NCBI GenBank assembly: GCA_900541885.1
Contig: UQKW01000049.1
Span: forward strand, 1-6,679
DNA from: an uncultured Collinsella sp.
GTDB lineage: Bacteria > Actinomycetota > Coriobacteriia > Coriobacteriales > Coriobacteriaceae
DNA: 6,679 nucleotides
Reading direction: 5' to 3'
Shown here: positions 1 to 5,670 of the stretch, piece after piece
How the letters are laid out: each line of letters begins with the position of its first letter
Position numbering within the stretch: position 1 is the first letter of the stretch
The notes under the pieces: generated by a model
What the model was told of the DNA's origin: nothing
What the model saw: only the letters and a program-made list of their open reading frames with translations
Databases searched by the model: none
Translations under genes and position numbers: made by a program

Positions 1-16
1 TCCGCACATGTGCGGA
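1..16. repeat. Perfect 16-bp palindrome at the window edge
   Basis: TCCGCACATGTGCGGA equals its own reverse complement. It could be a dimeric-regulator operator, or a hairpin (TCCGCA/TGCGGA with a CATG loop) at the end of an upstream gene. It is not followed by a T-tract on the plus strand (TGAATGTGGG comes next), which argues against a plus-strand terminator. The repeat may continue outside the window. The octamer CGGATGAA at 13-20, overlapping its right arm, recurs at 34-41, exactly 21 bp later. Confidence 0.5.
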
Positions 17-50
17 TGAATGTGGGAAGTGTTCGGATGAAGTTGATAAT
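13..50 (+). promoter_or_regulatory. Candidate promoter/operator region upstream of the antiterminator gene
   Basis: A GATAAT hexamer at 45-50 matches a sigma-70-type -10 box at five of six positions. The region a -35 box would occupy (about 21-27, TGTGGGA) matches poorly, so a helper protein would be plausible. The direct repeat CGGATGAA at 13-20 and 34-41 is spaced two helical turns apart and brackets the -35 region, as activator half-sites often do. This is inferred from sequence shape only. Confidence 0.3.
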
Positions 51-161
51 CAAGGAGACGGGGAGAATCGTCCGGTTGTCGGAAGGAAGGTTGACCGGAT
101 TTGAATTCCCATGGAATAATCGAGCTCACGGCGCTGGTGCTTGCGCCGGGTAGGGAGCGTC

Positions 162-1016
162 ATGAAAATCCTCAAGCGGATCAACAACAATACGGTTATC
201 TGCGTCAATGCAAAAGGGCGCGAGCTCGTTGCGCTCGGCCGCGGTATCGGGTTTCCCGGTGGCCCCGACGAGGTCGCGCTCGACAAGATTGACCGAACCT
301 TCTACGGTGTCGACTCGCGCTACCTGGCGCTGCTCGACGAGATCGACCCTCAGGTGATGGAGTTCTCCGCTCAGATCGCGGATATCGCCCGTTCCAACAT
401 CTCGCGTGAGCTCTCGGCAAACCTCCCCTTTACCATGGCCGACCATATCGCTTTTGCCATCAAGCGCTGTCGCGAGCATATGTTTGTGCAGATGCCGCTC
501 TCCTATGACGTGCAGCAGATGTACCCCATCGAGTATAAGATCGCCAAGTTCGCGCTCGAGGGCATCAATCGCGGCTTCAACATTAAGATGCCGCCAGGGG
601 AGGCGAGTGGTATCGCGCTCTGTATCGTTAACAGCGTGGTCGCCTCGTCCTCAAAGGCCAAATCCAATATGGCGCGCAAAGACGAGGCGATGCTCGAGAA
701 GTTCACCAAGATCATTGAGTCCGAGCTGGGGGTTTGCGTGGACCGTGACGGTTTTGACTTTTGCCGCTATGCCACGCACGTGCGCTACTTGCTGGAACGT
801 GCGCAGACAGGAGAGCCCCTCAACACGGAGAACGGCGCGCTCTATGGGCCGCTCTGCGAGCAGCATCCTGATGTGGCCGTGTGCGTCGACCGCATGGCCG
901 CACTTATCGAAGAGCGCTTTGGCGCCGCGCTTGCCGATGAAGAGAAAGTCTACCTGATGCTTCACGTCAATCGCGTCTGCGCAGGATCCAGGTCCGAATC
1001 GACCGCTCGCCGCTGA
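162..1016 (+). CDS. licT: BglG/LicT-family transcription antiterminator (CAT-PRD1-PRD2)
   Basis: This is an RNA-binding antiterminator that, in its active form, binds the leader RNA of a sugar operon and stops a terminator from folding. It has 284 residues, the usual length for the family. Residues 1-56 are the co-antiterminator RNA-binding domain, opening MKILKRINNNTVIC with the family's GRGIGF motif at about 27-32. PRD1 (about 65-165) and PRD2 (about 170-275) follow. By alignment from memory to LicT, the regulatory histidines are H95 (PRD1), H206 and H268 (PRD2). The second PRD1 histidine is replaced by C154 (GIALCIVNS). PRD1 is normally phosphorylated by the cognate EII to inhibit, and PRD2 by HPr to activate. 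The ATG at 162 is preferred because AGGGAG at 152-157 is well spaced and the protein then begins exactly at the CAT domain; an in-frame TTG at 141 would add seven unneeded residues. Its neighbour is a PTS permease 249 bp downstream, its likely target and partner. Confidence 0.93.
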   Translation: MKILKRINNNTVICVNAKGRELVALGRGIGFPGGPDEVALDKIDRTFYGVDSRYLALLDEIDPQVMEFSAQIADIARSNISRELSANLPFTMADHIAFAIKRCREHMFVQMPLSYDVQQMYPIEYKIAKFALEGINRGFNIKMPPGEASGIALCIVNSVVASSSKAKSNMARKDEAMLEKFTKIIESELGVCVDRDGFDFCRYATHVRYLLERAQTGEPLNTENGALYGPLCEQHPDVAVCVDRMAALIEERFGAALADEEKVYLMLHVNRVCAGSRSESTARR

Positions 1017-1091
1017 GATTCGACCATTTGCCGGTTTCGACTTTCGTAAAAGCGTCTGTTGGATGTAACTTTGTAGTCACATAAGGTGTTA

Positions 1092-1109
1092 TTCGAGAAG
1101 AGTCTCGAA
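1092..1109 (+). promoter_or_regulatory. Competing hairpin overlapping the leader terminator (possible antiterminator or RAT-like element)
   Basis: TTCGAGA (1092-1098) and TCTCGAA (1103-1109) form a perfect 7-bp stem with an AGAG loop. Its bases 1096-1109 are also the 5' arm of the terminator at 1096-1158, so the two folds exclude each other. That is the layout of BglG/LicT-type antitermination, where protein binding stabilises the upstream hairpin. The classical ribonucleic antiterminator consensus (GGATTGTTACTG...AGGCAAAACC) is not clearly present; the nearest resemblance is GGATGTAACT at 1061-1070. The regulatory role is inferred. Confidence 0.5.
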
Positions 1110-1173
1110 GCATGACGTAGACAGTTCCCCTGTCCGCATTATGCTTTGGGGCTCTTCTGTTTGTGTTGTTCTC
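1096..1173 (+). terminator. Leader attenuator: intrinsic terminator upstream of the PTS gene
   Basis: The 5' arm AGAAGAGTCTCGAAGCAT (1096-1113) pairs over 18 consecutive positions, three of them G-U, with ATGCTTTGGGGCTCTTCT (1141-1158). The 27-nt loop contains its own hairpin, GACAG/CTGTC (1120-1124 with 1130-1134). The stem is followed by a T-rich tail (TGTTTGTGTTGTTCT). It lies 92 bp before the EIIBC start and 80 bp after the antiterminator gene, so it can end transcription coming from that gene or from a promoter just upstream. It probably serves as the regulated terminator controlled by the adjacent LicT homologue. Confidence 0.72.
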
Positions 1174-1265
1174 CCCACTCTCCTCGGTTCGCCTTGTGCC
1201 AGGCCTGCCGTAATCGGACCTCGTGCATGCGCAGGCGCGAGGCGGAATAGCAAGGGGGTTCAGCT

Positions 1266-2690
1266 ATGGCTGACAACAAGAAGATTGCAGCCGATGTGCT
1301 CGAAGCCGTCGGAGGCAAGGAAAACGTTACGTTTGTGGCGCATTGTATGACGCGTTTGCGCTTCAATCTCAAGGATATCGATGTACCCGATATCAAGGAG
1401 ATAAAGAAAATCAACGGCGTGCTGGGCGCCCAAATCTCGGGAACGCAGTTTCAGGTGATCGTGGGCCAAAACGTGCCCAAGGTCTACGATGAGCTCTGTA
1501 AGCTCGGTGGGTTTGCTAAGCAGGACGCCATCGATGAGAACCTCGACGCTCCCAAGCAAAAGCTCACACCCAAGGTCATAGGCAACAACATCCTCAACTA
1601 TCTCTCGAGCTCCATGGTGCCTATGATTCCCGTGCTCATGTGCGCTGGCCTCTTCAAGACCGTCGCCGTGGTGCTGGGTCCCACGATGGCGGGCGTGCTG
1701 ACCGAGACGAGTGACCTCTACGTTCTCATGAACATGGTCTACGATGCTGCGTTCTACTTCATTCCCATTTACCTCGGTTACAACGCGGCCAAGAATATCG
1801 GTGTGACACCGGTTCTCGGTGCCTTTATGGGCGGCATCCTCATCGATCCGACCATGATCCAGATGGCAACGGATGGGGCGCAGTTCTCCGTATACGGCAT
1901 CCCTTGCGTTGCGGCAAACTACACCAAGACGGTTTTGCCCATTCTTCTTTCTGTTTGGGCGATGAGCTATATCGAGCGCTTTTTCCGCAAATATGTGCCA
2001 GATACCCTTTCAACGGTTTTCGCGCCTTTCCTCACCATGGTCGTTGCCGTTCCTGTATCTCTCTGCGCTCTTGCCCCTGTTGGTTCGTGGGCGGGCAACG
2101 CCCTCGCCGCTGGTTTTGAGTTTTTCGGAACTTCCGGTGGTGTCGTCGCCATTATCGGAGGAGGTATTCTGGCGGGTCTTTGGTGCCCAATGATTATTAC
2201 TGGCATGCATGTGGCGGTTGCGATGATTGCCATTGCCAACTATATGACCGTGGGGTCCGATGGCTTTGTTTTGGTCGCGACGGGCGTCAGTCTTTGGGCG
2301 ACCTTCGGTTGCGAGGTGGCGACATGGCTCAAACTGCGTGATAAAGACGAGAAGAATATGGCATTCGGTTATTTGGTTGCAAACATTGTCGGAGGCGTCG
2401 GTGAGCCTTTCATCTACGGCATGATGCTGCGCTATCGCCGCGTGTTTGTCTGGAAGATTATCGGCTCCTTTGTTGCCGGTGTACTAGCAATCGCTCTCGG
2501 GGCCACGGTTTATACTGCCGGCGCGGCATCTAACTTCCTAGAGTTCCTCGCGTTTGCGGGCGGTGGGACCCAGAACCTCATCGACTTTGGAATCGCCGCC
2601 GCTGCAGGCTTCCTTGTAAGCGCCTTGGGCACGTATTTCTTTGGCTTTACTGAAAACGAACTCGAGAACGGTCCCGTTTCGGAGCGCTAA
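1266..2690 (+). CDS. PTS beta-glucoside-family EIIBC permease (no EIIA domain)
   Basis: This membrane permease imports a sugar and phosphorylates it with phosphate passed from HPr via an EIIA. It has 474 residues. EIIB spans about 3-80 with the phosphorylated cysteine C27 in HCMTRLRF. A linker at 81-105 leads to EIIC, about ten membrane segments between roughly 107 and 460. The substrate-binding loop motif is GGVGEPFIYG (376-385, with E380), a variant of the GITEPAIYG motif of the BglF/glucose superfamily. Full-length BglF-type enzymes carry a C-terminal EIIA of about 150 residues. Here the protein ends shortly after the last helix (ENELENGPVSER), so it must borrow an EIIA-Glc-type protein encoded elsewhere, as ScrA, TreB and MurP do. 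AAGGGGG at 1252-1258 supports the ATG at 1266. The substrate cannot be set from sequence alone; beta-glucoside, sucrose, trehalose or N-acetylmuramate types are all possible. Confidence 0.92.
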   Translation: MADNKKIAADVLEAVGGKENVTFVAHCMTRLRFNLKDIDVPDIKEIKKINGVLGAQISGTQFQVIVGQNVPKVYDELCKLGGFAKQDAIDENLDAPKQKLTPKVIGNNILNYLSSSMVPMIPVLMCAGLFKTVAVVLGPTMAGVLTETSDLYVLMNMVYDAAFYFIPIYLGYNAAKNIGVTPVLGAFMGGILIDPTMIQMATDGAQFSVYGIPCVAANYTKTVLPILLSVWAMSYIERFFRKYVPDTLSTVFAPFLTMVVAVPVSLCALAPVGSWAGNALAAGFEFFGTSGGVVAIIGGGILAGLWCPMIITGMHVAVAMIAIANYMTVGSDGFVLVATGVSLWATFGCEVATWLKLRDKDEKNMAFGYLVANIVGGVGEPFIYGMMLRYRRVFVWKIIGSFVAGVLAIALGATVYTAGAASNFLEFLAFAGGGTQNLIDFGIAAAAGFLVSALGTYFFGFTENELENGPVSER

Positions 2691-2723
2691 CGCTTAGATG
2701 TGTTGCACCTGATAAGGATGCGA

Positions 2724-2758
2724 AACGGGAGGGGCGTCAACTGGGCGTCCCTCCTGTT
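2724..2758 (+). terminator. Terminator-like hairpin after the PTS gene
   Basis: AACGGGAGGG (2724-2733) pairs with CCCTCCTGTT (2749-2758) over 10 bp with one G-U and a 15-nt loop. It starts 33 bp after the EIIBC stop codon. The tail (ATCAATAGCTGTT) is only weakly T-rich, so termination may be partial. It separates the PTS gene from the downstream hydrolase and transporter. Confidence 0.55.
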
Positions 2759-2787
2759 ATCAATAGCTGTTGACGGTCGCATAGCGT

Positions 2788-2831
2788 TTGGTGCTGATGG
2801 GCGAGCGTCTATAGGGGCGCTCGCTCTCATC
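2788..2831 (+). promoter_or_regulatory. Candidate promoter with an inverted repeat over its -10 box
   Basis: TTGGTG (2788-2793), a 16-bp spacer and TATAGG (2810-2815) resemble a weak sigma-70-type promoter. A perfect 7-bp inverted repeat, GCGAGCG (2801-2807) and CGCTCGC (2818-2824), encloses the -10 box, with outer GATG/CATC extending the symmetry. A regulator bound there would block RNA polymerase. The repeat could instead act as an RNA hairpin. A further 8-bp palindrome, AGGCGCCT, lies at 2852-2859. No experiment supports any of these roles. Confidence 0.33.
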
Positions 2832-2881
2832 CTGATACCGATTGGGAAAACAGGCGCCTTTTTGGAAAGGATTATGGCTAC

Positions 2882-4093
2882 ATGAAGGTCGAGTTTGGGA
2901 TCGAAAAGGTTAACGTGACGCCTGAGTCGTCCTGTCGTATGGGGGGTTACAACCGAAGTGAAACATGGACGGATGTTCTAGACGATATCGAGGTCAATGC
3001 GTGCTCTCTTCGTATCGATGCTGTCCCGTTCATTCTTATTGAGCTTGACTCGATTATGGTATCAAGGGAGTTTGCACTTTCGGTTAAAGCCTCCGTTTCG
3101 GCTAAGACGGGTGTCGATGCAGGTAATATTACCGTCGCCTGTATCCATACGCACTCCGCTCCCTGCTACTTCAAGCTTGCCTTTGAGGAAACCTTGCCCG
3201 AGGCTCAGCTGACGGAGCGTCTCGCTATCTCCGCGGTAGATGCCGGTGTATCTGCATGGGTCAACAGGAAAAACGCGATCGTTTCCATGGAGACGCTCGA
3301 GGTTGACGGGCTGTACGGAAATCGCAACGTAAAAAACGGGCCCGCAGACAAGAGCGTGACGCTGTTCTCCTTTCTGTCTGCAGACGGAGGGACGCCTCTT
3401 GGCAGTGTCATGTTCATTTCGGCCCATCCAACCATTCTCAACGGTAAGAGCAGGGCTTTGTCTGCAGACTTAATCGGCCAGGTTAGATTACGATTGGAAA
3501 GCAAGCGCGGGTGCCCCGTGCTCTGTATAAACGGAGCCTGCGGCGATGTTTCGACTCATTTTTACCGTCAGGGCGATGGAGCTGCGGAGCTCATGCGGAC
3601 GGCCGACGAGCTCTGCGATCAAATCGAATTAAAGCGCAAGAAGCTTGATTTGCGCGTAGATACCCCTAGATGGGGCTCGATTGCCATGCGGAGCGTCTAC
3701 GATGCGGCCAGCGATCCAGATTGGAAATGGATGACGGACCGGGTAGAAAACAGCGAGGCAAATCCCATGAAGGATTTTCTCCTTAAACGCCAGCAGCTTA
3801 AGCGTTCCATGGGTAAAATCGAGCTCGAATTGCCGAGCCAATTTGCTGTGATCGGAAACTGTATTTTTATTACTATGCCTTGCGACACTTGTAGCGCTTT
3901 GGGCCTTGACTTTAAGAGGGCCTTTGTTGGCTATAACGTTTTTATTATTGGCTATGCAAATACATACTGCAATTATTTGGTCCCCCGAGAAGATTACGGC
4001 AAGTATTTTGAGACGTTTAACTCCAGAACGCCGCGAGGGCTTGCTGACGAGTTTGTCTCAAGGGTCATTCGTGCGGTGGGGGCACTGCTGTAG
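2882..4093 (+). CDS. Neutral/alkaline ceramidase-like metallo-amidohydrolase, cytoplasmic
   Basis: This is probably a zinc-dependent hydrolase of an N-acyl bond. Its 403 residues show the motif order of the neutral ceramidase N-terminal domain family: an N-terminal GIEKVNVTP...MGGY stretch (6-23), IELDSI (53-58), the metal-binding-type HTHSAP (89-94; HTHSGP in relatives), SAHPT (180-184), NGACGDVS (217-224), and GYANTYCNYL (357-366), which matches the family's conserved Tyr-containing loop. Where ceramidases have a zinc-ligand glutamate (PGE...), this protein has PCDT with D335. There is no signal peptide or membrane segment, unlike secreted ceramidases, and it is shorter than those enzymes, which carry an extra C-terminal domain. 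GGAAAGGA (2864-2871) precedes the ATG by 10 nt. The AEC transporter follows closely and is probably co-transcribed. The family is assigned from motifs remembered, not a search; a ceramide substrate is not implied, and a small N-acyl amide or N-acyl sugar is as likely. Confidence 0.72.
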   Translation: MKVEFGIEKVNVTPESSCRMGGYNRSETWTDVLDDIEVNACSLRIDAVPFILIELDSIMVSREFALSVKASVSAKTGVDAGNITVACIHTHSAPCYFKLAFEETLPEAQLTERLAISAVDAGVSAWVNRKNAIVSMETLEVDGLYGNRNVKNGPADKSVTLFSFLSADGGTPLGSVMFISAHPTILNGKSRALSADLIGQVRLRLESKRGCPVLCINGACGDVSTHFYRQGDGAAELMRTADELCDQIELKRKKLDLRVDTPRWGSIAMRSVYDAASDPDWKWMTDRVENSEANPMKDFLLKRQQLKRSMGKIELELPSQFAVIGNCIFITMPCDTCSALGLDFKRAFVGYNVFIIGYANTYCNYLVPREDYGKYFETFNSRTPRGLADEFVSRVIRAVGALL

Positions 4094-4184
4094 GAAGTAG
4101 GTGAAAGCGCCGGTCGGTTGGTGCTGTGGGGCCGACTTTGGTTGTGGTATCGGGCGTACTGGATGATTTTTTGGAGTGTCTAAT

Positions 4185-5093
4185 TTGTCAATTGTGGGGC
4201 CTCTTATTCAACAAGTTCTTATCATGTTTTTGCTCATGGGCGTGGGGTTTTGCCTTACCCGGGGAAAGATATTGGATGCGCGTTCAGCAAGGGATTTTGG
4301 CAAGCTGCTGATAAACCTCGTGCTTCCCGTCATTATCTTTAAATCGTTTTGGACTGAGTTTTCTTTTGCCAAGCTGAACGAGCTGGCCGTGACGTTCTTT
4401 CTGTCTGCCACGTTGCTTCTGCTCGCCGCTGTGGTTTCTCATATGCTGTTTAGAAAGTGGCCAATCGATAACTTTGCCTCCGCGTTTTCAAATGCGGGCT
4501 TTATCGGCATTCCTCTTGTTGGGGCTGTCCTTGGGGAAGACGCCGTTTTTTTAATTGCGTGCATGATTGCGCTGCTCAATGCAGCGCAGTGGACATACGG
4601 GCAGTATCTCTTGTCGGGCTCGAAGGACTGCGTAAACCTCCGAGCTATCATGACGAGTCCGATGGTCCTCTCCCTTATAGCCGGCGTTGTCGTTTTTGTT
4701 GCACGTATACCGATGATTCCTATCGCCGACTCCTTGCTTTCCCTGATTGCGGCTCTCAATAGCCCGTTGGCGATGCTGACGCTCGGAATCTATTTGGCTC
4801 GATCCGATTTACGTGCGCTCGCGGGGACAAAGAGCCTGTATCGGGTCTCGGCGGTGCGACTGTTTGCCATCCCTCTTCTCTCCCTGCTTCTTTTAGGTAT
4901 CGTCCCCTGCGGCAAGGGCATAAAACTGGCGTTACTGATAGCAGCGGCGACGCCCACTGGTGCGAATGTGGCGATCTTTTCTCAACAGCTTGATAAGGAC
5001 TATCGATATGCATGCGGAACGGTTTGTATAACCACGCTTCTATCCATGCTTTCTATGCCGTTGATGATTGCTGTTGGCCAGTTAGTACTCTAA
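4185..5093 (+). CDS. AEC (auxin efflux carrier) family transporter
   Basis: This is an integral membrane carrier of a family that moves organic anions such as malate, malonate or other carboxylates. With 302 residues it has the typical length, and about ten hydrophobic helices (roughly 5-24, 37-57, 67-89, 96-116, 119-142, 155-175, 181-205, 219-240, 244-268, 279-302). The unwound-helix motifs NAGFIGIPL (103-111) and PTGANVA (257-263) are characteristic of AEC and related bile-acid/sodium symporter folds. I chose TTG at 4185 because GGAG at 4173-4176 lies 8 nt before it. A GTG at 4176 in the same frame would add three residues, but it overlaps that ribosome-binding site. The 91-bp gap after the hydrolase gene contains no convincing terminator, which suggests one transcript. 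The substrate is unknown; a carboxylate linked to the neighbouring amidohydrolase is a reasonable guess. Confidence 0.88.
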   Translation: MSIVGPLIQQVLIMFLLMGVGFCLTRGKILDARSARDFGKLLINLVLPVIIFKSFWTEFSFAKLNELAVTFFLSATLLLLAAVVSHMLFRKWPIDNFASAFSNAGFIGIPLVGAVLGEDAVFLIACMIALLNAAQWTYGQYLLSGSKDCVNLRAIMTSPMVLSLIAGVVVFVARIPMIPIADSLLSLIAALNSPLAMLTLGIYLARSDLRALAGTKSLYRVSAVRLFAIPLLSLLLLGIVPCGKGIKLALLIAAATPTGANVAIFSQQLDKDYRYACGTVCITTLLSMLSMPLMIAVGQLVL

Positions 5094-5116
5094 ATCCGCC
5101 TACCGGTGGGCCCTGG

Positions 5117-5620
5117 TTATCGCTCGCCTATGTCCTGTCGCTCCACGCGACGCCGGATGAAAGCTTCGTAGCGGTCGATTATCGGAAGAATCCAAAAACT
5201 GAGTCTCCGTGGTCAGCGTCGCTCCCTGCACGGCAGAGCTCGGGGTGTTCGTGCAAGTTGACATCATCCACGAGTAAGCTATAGGGACTCATAGGCGGGC
5301 CACTGTCGACTGTGTTGGGATAGCCGCCCTCATGCATAAAGCATATGCCGTCGTAGGGAGCAATGATGCCGAGACAATGGTCGCGGAGGCAGGCACGCCG
5401 TCTTACTGATTCACAATGCGGTACTCACCGAAGGGTGCCCGCCTGAAGGCGAGCCGACCAGTACAAGCCTGTCGGAGTTGATATCAAAGTGCCTAGCGTG
5501 GGGCATGTTGGGGTTATAACGGCAGACATTTTCCTCGCCCGTCGCGCCTTGGACCTCGGCGTCTTTGACCGTGCGTATGGACTCGGGAAGCTCCTCGTGC
5601 GTTCATGCGCTCGGCTCCAT
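5117..5620 (-). pseudogene. Decayed gene of unidentified function
   Basis: No intact long frame exists here, but coding-like sequence is clear on the minus strand in three pieces. Piece one starts at an ATG (5620-5618), meets a TGA after five codons (5605-5603; CGA to TGA would explain it), then reads THEELPESIRTVKDAEV... RYNPNMPHARHFDINSDRL ... GSPSGGHP to about 5430. Piece two, in a second frame (about 5424-5182), reads RRACLRDHCLGIIAPYDG, FMHEGGYPNTVDSG, SPYSLLVDDVNLHEHPEL and ends at a TAA (5181-5179). Piece three, back in the first frame, reads IIDRYEAFIRRRVERQDIGER and stops at 5119-5117. Third codon positions are G/C-rich throughout these pieces. The ancestral product would be about 167 residues and looks soluble. 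I do not recognise the family. It lies behind the ABC pseudogene on the same strand and may have belonged to the same operon. Confidence 0.6.
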
Positions 5621-5645
5621 GGGCGTTTCATTTTTCAAAGGGTTG

Positions 5646-5670
5646 ACGAGGGCTGTCGAATCCCCCTCGT
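5646..5670 (-). terminator. Inverted repeat directly after the ABC pseudogene stop codon
   Basis: ACGAGGG (5646-5652) and CCCTCGT (5664-5670) form a perfect 7-bp stem with an 11-nt loop, immediately beyond the TAA at 5673-5671 on the minus strand. The minus-strand tail (CAACCCTTTG) is poor in T, so it is at best a weak terminator. It also contains GAGGGGG, which could have been a ribosome-binding site for the next gene. Confidence 0.3.

Noticed and set aside
76..153. 25-codon TTG-started leader ORF ending 8 nt before the antiterminator start, with GGGGAG upstream
   Set aside because: Peptide composition is unremarkable, there is no run of regulatory codons, and the start is weak, so chance is the simpler explanation.
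126..479. Minus-strand ORF of 117 codons over the antiterminator gene
   Set aside because: It is a mirror of the CAT/PRD1 coding sequence, which has clear family motifs on the plus strand.
2700..2885. Open frame of 61 codons (GTG start) between the PTS and hydrolase genes
   Set aside because: It contains the terminator-like hairpin and the candidate promoter, has no ribosome-binding site, and its product resembles nothing known.
4113..4136. GTCGG/CCGAC hairpin between the hydrolase and AEC genes as a terminator
   Set aside because: The stem is only 5 bp with a 14-nt loop and has a poor T-tail, so read-through is more likely.
5096..5111. GCCTACCGGTGGGC palindrome just after the AEC stop codon as a terminator
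   Set aside because: It leaves only about four or five pairs around a workable loop and has no T-tract on either side.
5425..5631. Minus-strand ORF of 68 codons, rich in Arg/Ser/Pro
   Set aside because: It is an alternative frame over the same remnant; its composition is typical of a shadow frame in GC-rich coding DNA.
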